Part shown: positions 13,830 through 26,093 of the stretch, piece after piece
Numbering within the stretch: position 1 is the stretch's first letter
Layout: each line of letters begins with the position of its first letter
Source of the DNA: Trogon surrucura
Taxonomy: Eukaryota; Chordata; Aves; Trogoniformes; Trogonidae
Assembly: GCA_020746105.1 (NCBI GenBank)
Contig: CM036620.1
Span: 29,669,916 to 29,733,915, forward strand
Direction: 5' to 3'
DNA: 64,000 nt
Made by a program: the position numbers and the translations under genes
Notes under the pieces: model-generated
Told to the model about the DNA's origin: nothing
Databases searched by the model: none
The model's input: only the letters and a program-made list of their open reading frames with translations

Positions 13830-16800
13830 CATGGGGGCAGAGGGCACAGCCGGGGCTGCCTCTGGGGAAGGGAAAGTGCTTAAGCGACATCCTGCAGTCC
13901 GGGGAGATTGCTAATGTATCCTCCAGGGAAGAGACTCAGCTACTGAAAAAAAGAGAGAATACGTCCGTCTGCTCTAAGTGTTCGCGTTGCCCGGCGCACC
14001 TGGCGCAGGTCAGGTTGCCGAAAGGGCAGCTGCGGGTTGCAGCACTTGGCCTGGCTGCTGGGGCCCCTGACCAGCCCCACGGCCTCCTCAGACTGTCCAT
14101 CAAGGGGCAAACGTGGTCCGCGAAAGGTTCATTGTCCCCCTGTGGAAGATGGCAACTCTCACTTGGTGCTTCTTTGGGGATTGGAAAGTAATTTGCATGT
14201 GTGACCGTGTCACAAGTCGTTCCAGACTACATAAATATTGTTTAGGGCTTGTTTATACATGTAGTTGTTCAGGAGGAGCAATTCCTGACTAATTTTGTGA
14301 CTAATTTCCAGAATAAGGATGAGCTGTTCCGATTTTGTTTAACACTGCGAGTTTTAATTAAAGAGGAAAATAGGGCACACCTATTCTGGAAGAGGGATGT
14401 TTACAGAGTTGTTGTTGAATAACTTCTGTGTAGATGAGCCAAGCATCAGCAGACACCTAACTTGGCTTCCCATTTCCCTCCAGGGTGATGTACAAGTTGC
14501 TTGCTTAGCAGATACTATTGCTTTAAAAAGCCACAAAGAAAATAGTAAGATGGCAGTTATGACACATGTTCTGTGCTTTGATTTGCCTGACATTTTTAGG
14601 GGACATTTTGTTGGCTGTCCTTGTGGTGTTTTTGCTGAACATGGGAAGACATTGTATGCAGCTGACATTCAGTACAACAGCATGAGTTCTCAGCTTGTTC
14701 TGACAACCGTGGTGAGCTCCATGTGGTGTGATCATCCTTTTGTCCCACGAGCACAGAGTAGCTGGGTAGCAAAAGTTCCCATCTGAGATTCCTATGGTGA
14801 TGGTAACATGAGAATAAGAAACAGAGCTCATGCTCAAGCAAGGGTATTTTACATATGCCCAAACAAATCCTTAAGCCCAGGACACGCATGCAAAAGGCTC
14901 CCTGTATGCTCAGCGCACTCCGCGAAGCACCAAGTGCACAGAAGAATCTGGGCAGAAAACACCTTCATCCTGCTGCTTAGCGGCACTCGGTGCTTGGACA
15001 CGGAAGGAGAAGCAGCGTGTTAGGAATGCAGTATGGCCAGTAAATTCAGGTATTGCCTACACCTTGCGGGCCACAGCTTCATGAGACGCGGAGGACCAGT
15101 TTGGATCCGTTCTTCTGTGACTGCGGGCTGTTTGCATGAGTCATCTGGATTCTTCTTGATCGGCTGCAACAACAGAGACTCTGGGTCTCTCCAGTTTACG
15201 CTTGCTCCCCCATTAGTCACAGGGCAAGACTTCAGTTCTGATTTTTTGACAAGAAAGTATGGTTATTGTTGCTGCTATATAAGGACTTTCAGTGTCACAA
15301 CTTCAGCATGTTTATATTAATTCTGAAATCTATCTAGGACTTTTTTTTAAACTGTTTTCCTTTACTTCTAAGTATTCACTTACGACATGCCATCCAGGCT
15401 AGGTAACGTTCTTTCATTTTGTCTTGTGGAGAGTCTTGATTATGCATCTGTTAAACGCATTTAGTCTTCCTTTCCAAGGTAGAATCCCCTTTTCAGCTAA
15501 TTTATTCCTTAGAAGTTTTAAGGTAAGCTTTCATAAGACAAAGCTGAATACCACTGCCCCTTCTGCAAGGTGTGGATGCAGGCAAGATTCAGGTCACAAG
15601 TATAAGATCTCATGACTACTCTGTTACAGTGTGGTTAAATCTTAACCCTATGACTTGTTTCAGGAGCATCTGCAAAATCCTTATCCTTGCTGTGAGAGAG
15701 GAAATGAAAGAAAGAAATCACCAAACATTGTTCTCTCATAATGGTAACAGTCTAGAAAAATTCTGTATTTCAGATCTATTCTGGTAGTAAAGGTTGTACA
15801 ACTGTTCCTTATTACTTAAACCTGTTATTTTCCCCCAACTGCACAGATGGTCCTGCACAAAGACCTCCTTTACATAGAGGGATTTCTTTTTCATGGGATC
15901 CAAGTCCTGTTAAGATTCATTTTTCTTGTTTAGCAGTAGGAGGAGAATGTGAAGATCACATCTTTGAATGGAAAGAACACAATCCATGGATTCTGCGAAA
16001 ATTCTAACACATTTGACCTCTTGCACCACCAATCCCTAGTAGCATCATTAGTCATTTCACCCCCCAGTGGAACAGAAGCCCAGCATGATACATTGGAAGC
16101 TCTGATCTGAAGAGCAGTCACTTCTGATCACAGATTTTGGAGACAAGGTCTGTGAGAGCTGGCGGGAGCGGAGGGGGGGAGAAAGTTTTTTCAAGTCCGA
16201 AATAAGTCAGTCCCCATCTCTTTGCCTCAGATGAGCGATTCGTTTGCAATTTTAGCTGAGGCATGACAATTCCTTTGAGCAGACAGCAGCTCCAGAAAGC
16301 AGTAGCCGCCAGCTGAAGTGGAAGGAGGAATAAATGCCCAATACAACGAGAAGGTGGTAATTTTCAGCCAGTTTCCTAAAGATGTGCAGACTAACGGATT
16401 CTAAACTTTATCATAGATACTGTGAAAAAAATAGCTGTCAAGTTGACTGGACTTTACTTCAGCAGTAAGATGAAGATTGCCTTCTAGAAATGTAACCATA
16501 TACTTGCACACTGACTCACCCTATTAAGATACTATTTTGAAGTACTGATTGTAAGAGATAGCATCTAAAATTTTAGTAATTATTATTAGAGAAAAACTGT
16601 TCTAGCTAGGATGAATCTGTCCTCCATACATTAGATTTTTGGCCCCTGGAAGTTCTGGCTTCACATGTAATAAATATAAGTTTGACAGTATCTTGGAAGT
16701 AAAGGGGAGTTAGGGAGTGTTCTTGAGTATTATGATGGCTGCATGGGAAATATATGCAACAGGGTTAGTCTGAATATTAGTGCTGCCTTAACTGATTATT

Positions 16801-19800
16801 TTCCTGATTTTTCTTTTAAGAGAAATTTGTCATTGTTTGTTTACTTCACTTCAGTGTAAAAATTAATGGGAATTCTTAACATCTGTGTATCTAAGTCTAT
16901 TTCCTAGGCCATAATCTCTATAGTGTAGTTGTCTACAAGATTAAAACCACTCCATACTAGTCTAAATTGACAGTGCATCTTCAGGAGATGCTCCACAGTG
17001 AAATCAATGCTCTAGTACAGCCCACACTCACAGCACTGACTACAAACACCTAAAACTTGCAAAAGAACTACAGTCATCTGTATTCCACATGTCATTTAGT
17101 TCCATCATATCTCAGAGAGGAAATTCACCCCAGTGTAGAGAGTCTATACAAAGGGTGACTTACCCATTTAGACCACCATCAACGTGCCTGAGGATATTTC
17201 TGGCAGATGGTTTCCTACACTTATTCTACCTCAGTACGCAAGAGGGAGCCAGATAAAGGGCCTGTAGCAGGTAATAATTCCTTACGTCATCCAAATGCTT
17301 TCTGGCTGTGTTCGCAAAGGAGTGGAAATATCAGATGGCAAGGCACAGCCGCATGCATTAACAAATGCATCCTCTCTTTTCCCCGTGTGTGGTCTTCATG
17401 CATCCACTGCAGGCACTTAACCTGTTGCATCATCAGCCTCTCTGGAGCTTTGCGTGCTTTCCCCTCGCATACATCTGCTGGGCCTCTGGCTCAGGTATTT
17501 ATACAGGTTCTAGATTTGGTCCTGAAGCTTTTAGGAGAATATATACATGATGTTATTGATACTGTGCCTGGTCTAAAAAGCAAAGCAAAATAGATAATTC
17601 ACAGAGAGTCATGACATGGATGATACCAAAATTAATTGTCTTCTAATAAAATGCAAGCAGTGGTGTCCAGAGTACTGGAGAGGGAAAGCAGGTTAGCTCC
17701 GAATTCCGAGATGCTGAATCAACATGGAAAACGGTAACAAATGGTGCCATGAGCAGTTACACAGAGCTTGACTAACATTGGAAAAGTCAACAGGTAGTAA
17801 AAGAAAAGAACACAAGCGAAAGAAAATAACCTTGAACCATGGAAATACTTATATCCCCTGCCAAAACTGTCCTGCCTACAACAGGTTTCAATATAAAAGA
17901 GGTGTAACTGTGGTCATCTAAGTCTACAAATGAATATGTGCATTCAAATTAAGCCTCTGGTGCAAAATCGGTCCATAGGTCATGCCTGCAATCCCTAGCA
18001 GCACGCATACTGAAGAGAAAAAATGCAAGAGATTTCCACATCTGTCCCCTTTCCAATACTGCTTAGAAGCGAGCTTATGCAAGTTTCCTCCACTGCAGTT
18101 TCAGATTTCTTAAGAGGCATGTACTTTCATCAGGCTGCTCTAGTAAGCCCAAGGGTAAAGACCAGGTTAGCATTAAGTTTGGAGACAAGTAGTGAAGCCA
18201 GCATAAGAATAAATCAAGACACCAGAGACACAACGAGTCACACCAAACTGAAGAGCATAGTCATAAGGTCAGAGCCAGAACTTTGAAAACCAAAAGAGTC
18301 CCTCTTACAAGCTAAGTCACGGGTGGAACAAGGCAAGGTATAACAGCATAGCACAAAGGAGAAAGGAACCAGAGATCAAGATTAAGCAAACACGAATGAA
18401 AAGCCAGAGAGTCAGAAGCAAAACTACAGCCAAATGGCACTGCAGACTGCCAAGAGAACTGGTGGAGTTGCCTGACACATCTGCTATTAGAGGAAATTAG
18501 CCAAGCCTTAGCTTCTGCACAGCTGGGCCACCGTCCCAGTTGCCCTGTTGCATCCAGCTGCAGAGCCAGTAGCCCAGGCAGAGCCCAACAATATGGATAA
18601 CTGTGCATTGGTTTAAAACCCAAACTGCAGTAGTGCTTATCCCTAAAAATTTACTGGTGCAAGCAGCAGATGTAACTCAACTTATGTATCCAGTAGACTG
18701 TTGCAGTGATTTGCCTAAATGTGGTTGAAATTATAGCTTTAATTAAGCACTGCAAGTTTGTGCAGTGGAAATGCAGAAGCGTAGAAGAAATAGATGTATC
18801 TGAAGGCAGGCAACAGTGCCAGAGTTCCCAGAAGTGGAAAGACATCGCCTCATCTCCCTCTACTGGTGTGCACACCCCCAAGTCTCTCTGCAGAGTGAGA
18901 AGCCTCCACCTCGTCTGCTTCGCCTATGCCAATACTTTGTGAAACTACCAGAAAGGACCCTTGGGAGGAGCTTCCAGCATCGAACTGTTCTCAAGATGCT
19001 GGCAAAAGCTTAAAACCGCAGTCCTGGTATCGAGAATTAGTCATTTGCTTCCAGAGTTCATCCTGCAGGCTCTGGTTCTTAATTAGACATTGCTTTTAAT
19101 GGGAGGCTACAGAATACAGATTTCACCATGGGTGTTAAGATGTTATCCCAGTGAATATTAAAATCTTCCAGAAAACATAAATTAAGAAAGGAACTGAAGG
19201 AAAGCTCATTGTTTTTTCAGGATGATGTTGCAGTCACAAGCATCATGGCAGATGTTTAGAGAGGAAGGAACAATATTTGAAGGAAATGGGAACAGTAAAA
19301 ATGACAAGATGCGCGTTAATTTTGTATTACAAGTATCTAACATATAGTTAATTTAGCTCTGGTGTGGTATTAAAAACTACTAGTGGCAGGAGCAGTTGAA
19401 GAGATCCTGAAGTAAGATGCTCAGTATGTTTAATACCCAGGATGCTTTTCTGCCTCCTTTATCAGGAGCGAGGCTGTTGTCAAAGACATGAGAACAAAGA
19501 GGAATGTGTGTAATTGTTTTTGCAAGAGTAGAGCCGTATTTGGTTTTACAAAGATGCTGCAATTTATTATTTATTTTTGCTGCCTTTATGGCCAGTAAAC
19601 AGTACAGATTAAAACCCTGCTTCTTTAAAGGTAGAATATATGGAACATATCCTGGTGTAAATGATTTATTCAAGTGCCGTCAGTGCCAACTAAGGGCTCA
19701 ATGGTAACAAACAAACCATAACTGGTATTAGAGGTGAGATAATTAATCACAAGAAGTCAATACCCCGAGGAATGAACACTGAAAACATTAATTGCCAAAA

Positions 19801-21490
19801 AATCCCAGAGTATAAAGTGTCTTGTGATGTATTATTTAAAGAAATAGTAAATAGTGGATAGTGAATACAAAAAGGAGCAAAGGACTAGAATGTGTTTTCC
19901 ATACTGACCTCCTGTGCTATGGCTTTTCCTAGGAACTTTGGAATGAAAAAGAAAGGACAGAACAACCTGATCTCTGAATGTGTGTCTGTCAAATTCCCAA
20001 ATATTTACAAAGCAAAACACTGAATCCTGGAGATTACCATGCAGCTTAAGGAGCTCTAATGAATACAATTGCTATATTGAATTAAATGTAACTAACATAT
20101 TCAAGTTGACTTAGTGGTAGCATTACAAAATACAAAAATCTTCAATTAATTTTCAGTCAGTTTGTCTGTAATTTATACTTTGGGAATCCAGGTTCTCACT
20201 TACCCTAAGGCTTCAAACTGCTGTAAGATGCAAAGCTGCTTTATAATGGTTGTAAGTTACGCTCACTTAAATCCCATTTTATATTCCCGGGGTGATGAAG
20301 AGCAGCCCTAATGGAAGTCAGAACCAGGTTTCTAATTGACAACAAATATTCTCAACGAAGAATGCACATTCAGGGCTGCGGTCTGCACCAGCTGCTGCAA
20401 AGGTACTCCTTCAGTGTAGCAATGCACTACTAGTCCCACAAGGCTTTCCTGCAGGGCAGCCTGCAAGATTACATGCTAACACCCTTAAAAAAAACAACAG
20501 AAATATCAACAAGACTCCCCCCTTCTCTCTACCTATATAATTTAAAAACATCAGCCTCAGGCATGCCACAGAACATCCTTTCAATCATATTTTAATCAAA
20601 TTGCTTTTCAGCTTCTCAAGTTTTATGTAAGAAGCACATGAGCTGCTTTAATTTTTCCTCCTCCTCCCTCGCTTCTCAAAAGAAAGTTTCAGTGCTCTGT
20701 GCTTACTCAAAGCATGGCATTCAGCACAGCAACAGACACATAAATCTTCTGAATTGCTAAAAAAGTGCTACCCAGAGGCTGGTATGGCTCTAGATGATGA
20801 CAATCAAGTGCACAGGACTGGAGAATGCAGTTGAAAAGCACTGAAGAAAATGTATTTTCCTTTTAAAAGATCCTTACTGGTACAGGGCACATCCATTCTA
20901 TAAATAGATGTGCTCTACAGGATGGGACAATTTCATCATCTTGACTTTAATGGTTTGTGAAAATTATTTAAACCATAAGTAAGAAACAGACATTAACATT
21001 ATTCAAAACTTTGAAGATGTTGCTTGTTGAGCGTAAGTAAATATTTTTTCAGTTACTCTTGCTGTCTTAGCATTGCCAATGAGCCCAGTACTTGTGTTGG
21101 TTGCTTTATATGACACTGCTTTCTGCCTAAGAAGGAAATACTTCTCTAACTCTCCTGGAGTTCAGAGCTATCCCAAGAGTAATGACTTCTTGCTGGTTGT
21201 CTTCCAAGGGATGTTGTCAGCCCCTCAGCAGTTCATTTCGGGTGAAAATAACCCGTGTGCTGAGGCCAGACCAAGATCATATACCAAATAAGTCCCATTA
21301 AAATCTTCAGATAAGTCTTAAGTGATACTTAAGTACTGCAGTGCTGGCCTTCTGCTCAGTGGTGAGTTCATCTAGTATCTGCAAAAATAGGTTTGCTCTG
21401 ATTTAAAAATTCACCAGGACTTATCCTGACCTCAGAGTGTGATTGGTGAGATTTCCAAAATCATGTAGCCAAGGAAACGCATGCTCTGCC
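13830..21490. other. Upstream intergenic region, no gene seen
   Basis: This is ordinary AT-rich sequence upstream of PPP3CA. I found no exon with supporting splice sites, no tRNA-like or rRNA-like sequence and no clear repeat. The longest open frame starting with ATG (14397-14786, 129 codons) has no recognisable domain and no context suggesting a gene. Confidence 0.5.
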
Positions 21491-21539
21491 AGATTCTGAG
21501 GAGTTTTCCACTTAAATACATCAGGTGGCAGAGGGCTGA

Positions 21540-21624
21540 TCACAACTATACTGGTGGAGGATCTGGATGCTGTTACAGTACATTGGTCTCTGAAGACTTT
21601 TCTTTACTGAAAGAGTTGTTAGGC
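21540..21624 (+). mobile_element. CR1 LINE, left part, split by an ERV
   Basis: The end of this stretch ('ctttactgaaagagttgtt' then aggc) resembles the CR1 ORF2 C-terminal coding and 3' UTR consensus. It continues directly into 26386 ('actgcaatatcctgctcagg') once the provirus is ignored. The left boundary is uncertain. Confidence 0.55.
21619..21624. repeat. ERV target-site duplication, left copy (TTAGGC)
   Basis: TTAGGC directly precedes the 5' LTR and recurs at 26380-26385, just after the 3' LTR. Six bases is the usual duplication for betaretrovirus/alpharetrovirus-like integrases. Confidence 0.7.
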
Positions 21625-21989
21625 TGTAGAGGAATTTCTTGTGGAGCAGAGGTGCGGTATAACTTTAAAAGTGTGGACAACCCAGCTTAGGCCAAAACAA
21701 AGGCTCTGTCCTTGAAGCTGCCTTGGAACACAGGGAGGAGGAGGTTTTATCTGTTTTGCGAAGAGCCTTGCCAGGGAGAGAAGGGGGGTGTGAGAGCCGC
21801 TTGCATAGTGGAATGGCACTACCCAATAAAACGCTGGCACATGTAAACCTGTAACTGACCAACTCTGTTAAGGGGCAGGCGCGGGGACACTGCTGAACTG
21901 TATATATTGAGCTGTCCGGAACAATAAAGGGAGGACGATCTGTAGCCATATTGGTGTGATGGTCGTTAACTTGGCCGGCTCTCCGAAGG
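21625..21989 (+). repeat. 5' LTR of ERVK-like provirus
   Basis: The 365 bases starting TGTAGAGG are repeated at 26003-26367 with a single difference that I can see ('acccaataaaacg' here, 'acccagtaaaacg' there). It carries a TATA-like TATATATT at 21901-21908 and AATAAA at 21923-21928. The copy seems to lack the last 12 bases present in the 3' LTR (26368-26379), so the junction with the leader may be deleted, possibly including the primer-binding site. Confidence 0.88.
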
Positions 21990-22148
21990 AGAGCGGATTG
22001 CTTAAACGCGGGAAGACTCCGAAGCATCGGACGTGAGCCGATTTGGGAGCCGGAGAGCTGGAGGCAGGAGAGTTCCGAGTGTGACCAAAAGGGCACCGGA
22101 GACCAGAGCTTGAGCAGCTGATCAAGCCCCTGCCAAGGTAAGACCGCG

Positions 22149-22571
22149 ATGGAAACGGACGCGGCAACTCGCCTCCTTAGTATACTCTCTAAGAGAGGAG
22201 GAAAAGTAAAGGAGCGAGACGTATTAGCCCCATGGGCTCGGAAACGGGAGAAAATGAACGACCCGCCATTAATCTTTAGTTCCACGGAATGGCGTGAAGT
22301 AGGAGACTTTTTGTGGGACTGTACTCTAGAGGGAGGAACAGAAGGAAAGGAAGCGAAAGAACTAGGAACGGTTTGGAAAACCGTAATACGCACTCTAGAA
22401 ATCATGCAAGCAGAAAAGAAAGTTGCTGCGGCAGCGATCGAAGCGTTGGGGGGAGGGCAGGAAAGGAAAAAGGCAAAGGAAGAAACTCCCTGCTCGTCCC
22501 GACTGGGTCGAAGGAAAAAAAAAAAAAAAGAAAAAAGAAAAAGGAGAAACTGCACTGCGTTGCAGAATTAA
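22149..22571 (+). pseudogene. gag: ERV gag, matrix-like N-terminal part
   Basis: An ATG-started frame of 140 codons right after the leader. The N-terminal 95 or so residues have the character of a retroviral matrix domain (helical, with repeated WxxV/WxxL positions such as WREVGDFLW and VWKTVIRTLEIM). The last 30 codons run into a lysine-rich stretch encoded by an A-rich run (22514-22550), then a stop. The frame does not connect to the capsid frame that begins at about 22939, so gag is broken here. Its relation to a functional gag is inferred from position. Confidence 0.7.
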
Positions 22572-22938
22572 GACTTTTGTCCTTGAGCTGATCTCTTTTC
22601 TAAACAAGTGCATAACTCTTGCTTGCTAATTATGAAAAGAGACCCTGACCAGCCAGGTACAGCTCATGTTGAGAGCTTGTCCGTGAGAATGAAGATAAGA
22701 CGCTTCTTGTACACCAGATGTGCATGGGAGTGAACGGGAGAGTATGATCAAAACAGACCTGGGAAATTCTGCTCTCCCTGTGTGATAACAGCGTGATTGA
22801 ATTAATACTTGAGCTAATAAGAAAAAAAAAAAAAAAAAAAAAAAAAAGGGGGAGGGGGGAAGAAGGAAGATCAGGATGAACCCCTGAAAGAGATGCTGAA
22901 TTATCAACTAGACAGCAAGAAATAGAAAAAATCCTTAA
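22572..22938 (+). other. Interrupted gag linker region with a 29-A run
   Basis: Between the two gag frames lie about 370 bases with stops in the gag reading direction. It includes an uninterrupted A run at about 22819-22847 followed by a G-rich purine tract. A short gag-like stretch reappears at about 22868-22925 and ends in a stop. The piece at 22572-22847 could be a retroposed RNA with its poly(A) tail or simply a decayed gag spacer; I cannot identify it. Confidence 0.4.
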
Positions 22939-24141
22939 ACCAGTTCAGCTCCCCCACTACCATCAGCTCCCTCATTCAAGCCTGACTTTCAGACTCGAAC
23001 CATAAAGGATCCTTGGCAACAGCGATGGAGCGGTGTCATCAGAGATGCCATAATAGACGGAGATTGGGAAGCAGCCATTTCGATTGCGTGTCCCGTTACC
23101 ATTAATAACGGACAAGGGACCTGGGAACCTCATGATTGGAAGATCTTACAGCAAGCGAAACAGACTGTCACCACACATGGCATCCGATCAGAAGCTGCAC
23201 GAAGTATTATACAATTCATTTTTACAGCAGACGTATTGTGCCCAAATGACTGCACTAATATTGCTTCGTTATTATTAAGCCCGTCACAATATTTACTGTG
23301 GGAGAGAGAATGGAAAAGATTGGCTCTGGAAGAGGCCAACAAACACCGTGAAATTAACGATCCTTTACATGGGTTACAAGCAGATATGTTGACTGGTAGC
23401 GGAAATTATGCCACCACTGCAACCCAACTGACGTATCCGACAATCATACATCAGGTTTCTCAGACTCTGGCTCATCGAGCGCTGTTATCAGTCCCAGAAA
23501 AGAAAAAATCACCCCTGTATGCAACGGTACGACAAGGGATGACCGAGCCATTTAATCAATTTGTTGATCGATTGTCTGCTGCCATAAAGGACGCTACCGA
23601 GTTAACTGAGCCATTGCAAGAACACTTGTTCCGTACACTTGCTTTTGAAAATTCCAATTCAAGTACTAAAGCCATTTTGGCCACCTTACCACAGGGCGTG
23701 GGAGTGGATGAAATGTTATTACGAGCATCACGAGCAGAACAAAGCAACCAAGCTGCAGCCTTTACTGCAGCCATGCAAGGTGCCATTGAAAGGCAAGGAC
23801 ACGTGATCGCAGCCGCTTTATCCAGAAGGAAAAACAGCCGGCGTGATAATCCAAAGAAAAAAGCAGCCAGTGGGCCAGCAGCAGGACTGTGCTTTCGCTG
23901 CGGAGAATCCGGACACTGGAGAATAACATGCCAAAAGACTGTGTGGTGTCACATATGTAATAGTGACACCCATGCTACTGTGGCATGCTGGAAGTCGGAA
24001 AACTACAAGCGCAGCGCGCAGGGGCCGCGCGCCAAGACACAAATCAGCGCCCAACCTCAACTGAAGCCACAGACGGTTTCCTACAACGAAACAAACCCGC
24101 TACCTGGGGAAGCCTCGGCGTGGATGTGGCAACTGCAGTAG
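22939..24141 (+). pseudogene. gag: ERV gag, capsid-nucleocapsid part
   Basis: An open frame of 400 codons without an upstream ATG in frame, ending in TAG at 24139. It contains the capsid major homology region at 23532-23573 (QGMTEPFNQFVDRL). Two CCHC zinc knuckles follow: CFRCGESGHWRITC at 23889-23930 and a second, CHICNSDTHATVAC, at about 23948-23988. These mark the nucleocapsid that binds genomic RNA. The frame overlaps the dUTPase frame by over 100 bases, the arrangement used for -1 ribosomal frameshifting in betaretroviruses. The N-terminal connection to the matrix frame is lost. Confidence 0.88.
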
Positions 24142-24527
24142 AAGTTACACTGCAAGACAAACAAGTAGCGTTAATCCCGACAACTGCATTTGGCCCATTA
24201 TTTTCAACTGACTCTTTTGTTGGAGGGTTGCTGCTGGGACGGTCATCTACCAGCAAACAAGGAGTTGTAGTATTACCAGGAGTTATTGATGCCGACTATA
24301 CAGGTCAAATAAAGATTATGGCTTATGCATTACAACCACCTGTCACCATTCCAAAAGGAAGCAAGATTGCCCAGATCGTTGCCCTTGAAGCACCCCATCC
24401 ACATCAGCCACATCCAAAAGAGCGACAAAAGCAAAGAGGAGATGAAGGCTTTGGGTCATCGGGATTTGACGTCTTCTTGACACTAGACATGAATTCCCGG
24501 CCACAAAGAAGAGTCACCCTACAATGA
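23985..24527 (+). pseudogene. pro: ERV pro frame, dUTPase domain
   Basis: This frame overlaps the end of gag and carries dUTPase motifs in order: motif 2 (GRSSTSKQG), motif 3 (GVIDADYTG), motif 4 (KGSKIAQIV) and motif 5 (RGDEGFGSSG), within about 24235-24470. In betaretroviruses a dUTPase sits in the pro frame upstream of the protease and hydrolyses dUTP. A TGA at 24525-24527 ends the frame just before the protease, so here the two domains are separated. Confidence 0.85.
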
Positions 24528-24830
24528 GGGGAAAGTCAAGTTCAATTAAGACCAATGCTTGACACCGGAGCGGATGTCACCATCATTAATCAAACATACT
24601 GGCCACCCACGTGGCCCCTGCAGGCTCCCATGACACAAATTGTGGGAGTGGGAGGAATGAAAGCTCCTCAATCCAGTAGAGACCCTGTGACTATAGTTTT
24701 TGAAGATGGACAACAAATAGTCTTTTGGCCATATGTCATGCAGTTACCTTCAACTCTTCAAGGCCTGATAGGCAGAGACTTGCTGTCTCAACTCGGAATG
24801 GTATTAACCACTGATCAGCATTTATCATGA
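24528..24830 (+). pseudogene. pro: ERV aspartic protease domain
   Basis: The frame directly downstream of the dUTPase stop carries the retroviral protease signature LDTGADVTII at about 24558-24587, a flap-like IVGVGGMKAP, and the C-terminal GRDLL motif, ending in a stop at 24828. The domain looks complete (about 100 residues) but can no longer be made by simple frameshift from gag because of the TGA at 24525. Confidence 0.87.
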
Positions 24831-25529
24831 CGGCCACTGCTGAGCAGCCGCCCATACAAAAGATTACCTGGGTGACCGATACACCTGTATGGGTGGAGCA
24901 GTGGCCGATGACTAAAGACAGGCTGTGAATAGCAGAACAAACAAAAGTGCTTGAACAAGTAACTGCTAAATTACAAACAGGATGGAGTGCATGCCGTCTT
25001 GAGAATCGCCCCCTGTCATTGCTTATCATCAATACAGATTCCAACCCTCTTGCCATTGTGCTTCAATGGCAAAAGAAAAAGGGGGAAGAATCCCCTGGAG
25101 AGTCAGCAAGAATAATAGAATGGGTATTCTTACCAGTGCAACCTAAATTTCGCCTAATGAAAAGAACAGAAGCCATCGCCGCGTTGATCCGAAAGGGCCG
25201 ATCTCGACTTGGAATGGCAACTGCGGCACTCCATCGAAATCCAGGAAGCATTGCTGGGCTACGCAGGGGGGAAGACGAGAAGCGCAGCAGGCGTATGGCA
25301 ACAACAGGGAGCGTGGAAGCAACATACAATCCAGGGTGACGTTGCAGATAGCTTACAAGTACTCGAACTGAAAGCTGTATGTTGGACTTTCCAGAATTGG
25401 AGCAAAGAGCCTCTTAATGTGGTTTCTGATTCCTTATATGTTGTTAGGGTTGATGGTAATAACCAGCAAAGTGAGCTTTCTTTAGGTAAAAGCAAGGTGG
25501 GGGAAACCAGCTGCCTTTTGCTTTGTTAG
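24831..25529 (+). pseudogene. pol: ERV pol remnants: RT edges and RNase H, core deleted
   Basis: Immediately after the protease is a short stretch with the start of a reverse transcriptase (KITWVTDTPVWVEQWP, 24859-24906) followed by a stop. It then jumps to sequence resembling the RT connection region (about 24945-25140) and, in another frame, an RNase H-like stretch (25209-25529, with ELKAV and SDSLYVV). The catalytic YxDD region of RT is absent, the first catalytic Asp of RNase H is not at its expected place (GYAGGKT), and no integrase follows. I infer a large internal deletion plus frameshifts. Confidence 0.8.
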
Positions 25530-25853
25530 AAGTGTGTGATTAAGGACCAAAATAGATAGGGAGACTCCCTTGCATTCTTCCTTCAGCCCTGGCCAAGCTG
25601 TGAGAAGAATTCAACGGGGCAAACAACACCAGATGTTCCCGCATTCAACGTTATGTAAGGTTGTTTATTTAATAGTATAAGTGCTGGACCCTCTTGCAGC
25701 GACTTTGGAAACCTCACCTATGGGTGGACGCACTGCGTAGGACTTCCCAATTGTCGGGAGGGTTCTCCAGAAACGTCGCTGCAACAGGGGCTCCCCAGCG
25801 ACTGCGGGTCTGGATGATTTACGGTGATGGGTGTGAGAACTTTGACAGGATGA
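25530..25853. other. Unassigned segment inside the ERV
   Basis: This lies where integrase and most of env should be. I recognise no domain and no long frame. It joins the RNase H remnant to the env transmembrane tail and may be a deletion scar or sequence from another element. Confidence 0.35.
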
Positions 25854-26093
25854 ATTAAGAGTTTAGTTAAGGCATTTTTGGTTATTGCAGTTTTAACTGT
25901 TATAGGCTTAGTTATGTTTAGTTGTTTGATAAGTATAATCAAGAGAATTATAAGCAAGCTAGCGGATGAAGCCTGGGTTGTCCAAAAAGAAAAAGGGGGA
26001 TATGTAGAGGAATTTCTTGTGGAGCAGAGGTGCGGTATAACTTTAAAAGTGTGGACAACCCAGCTTAGGCCAAAACAAAGGCTCTGTCCTTGA
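25854..26093 (+). pseudogene. env: ERV env transmembrane C-terminal remnant
   Basis: An open frame begins after a TGA at 25851. It encodes one strongly hydrophobic segment (about 25875-25940, including VIAVLTVIGLVMF), followed by a basic cytoplasmic-tail-like stretch and the polypurine tract. It then runs into the 3' LTR and stops at 26091. The position directly before the PPT fits the end of env. Surface subunit and ectodomain are missing. Confidence 0.65.
25984..26000 (+). other. Polypurine tract
   Basis: A pure A/G run (aaaaagaaaaaggggga) ends two bases before the 3' LTR, the normal site of plus-strand priming in retroviral reverse transcription. Confidence 0.85.

Noticed and set aside
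11649..14191. Very long open frames (up to 609 codons) on both strands of the CpG island
   Set aside because: They overlap each other in many frames, have extreme Pro/Arg/Gly/Ala content and no domain. They arise from the GC-rich, stop-poor composition around the PPP3CA promoter.
14397..14786. 129-codon ATG frame upstream of PPP3CA
   Set aside because: No recognisable domain, no promoter or poly(A) evidence, and an overlapping antisense frame of similar length.
17207..17593. 128-codon plus-strand frame
   Set aside because: No domain or gene context; probably chance.
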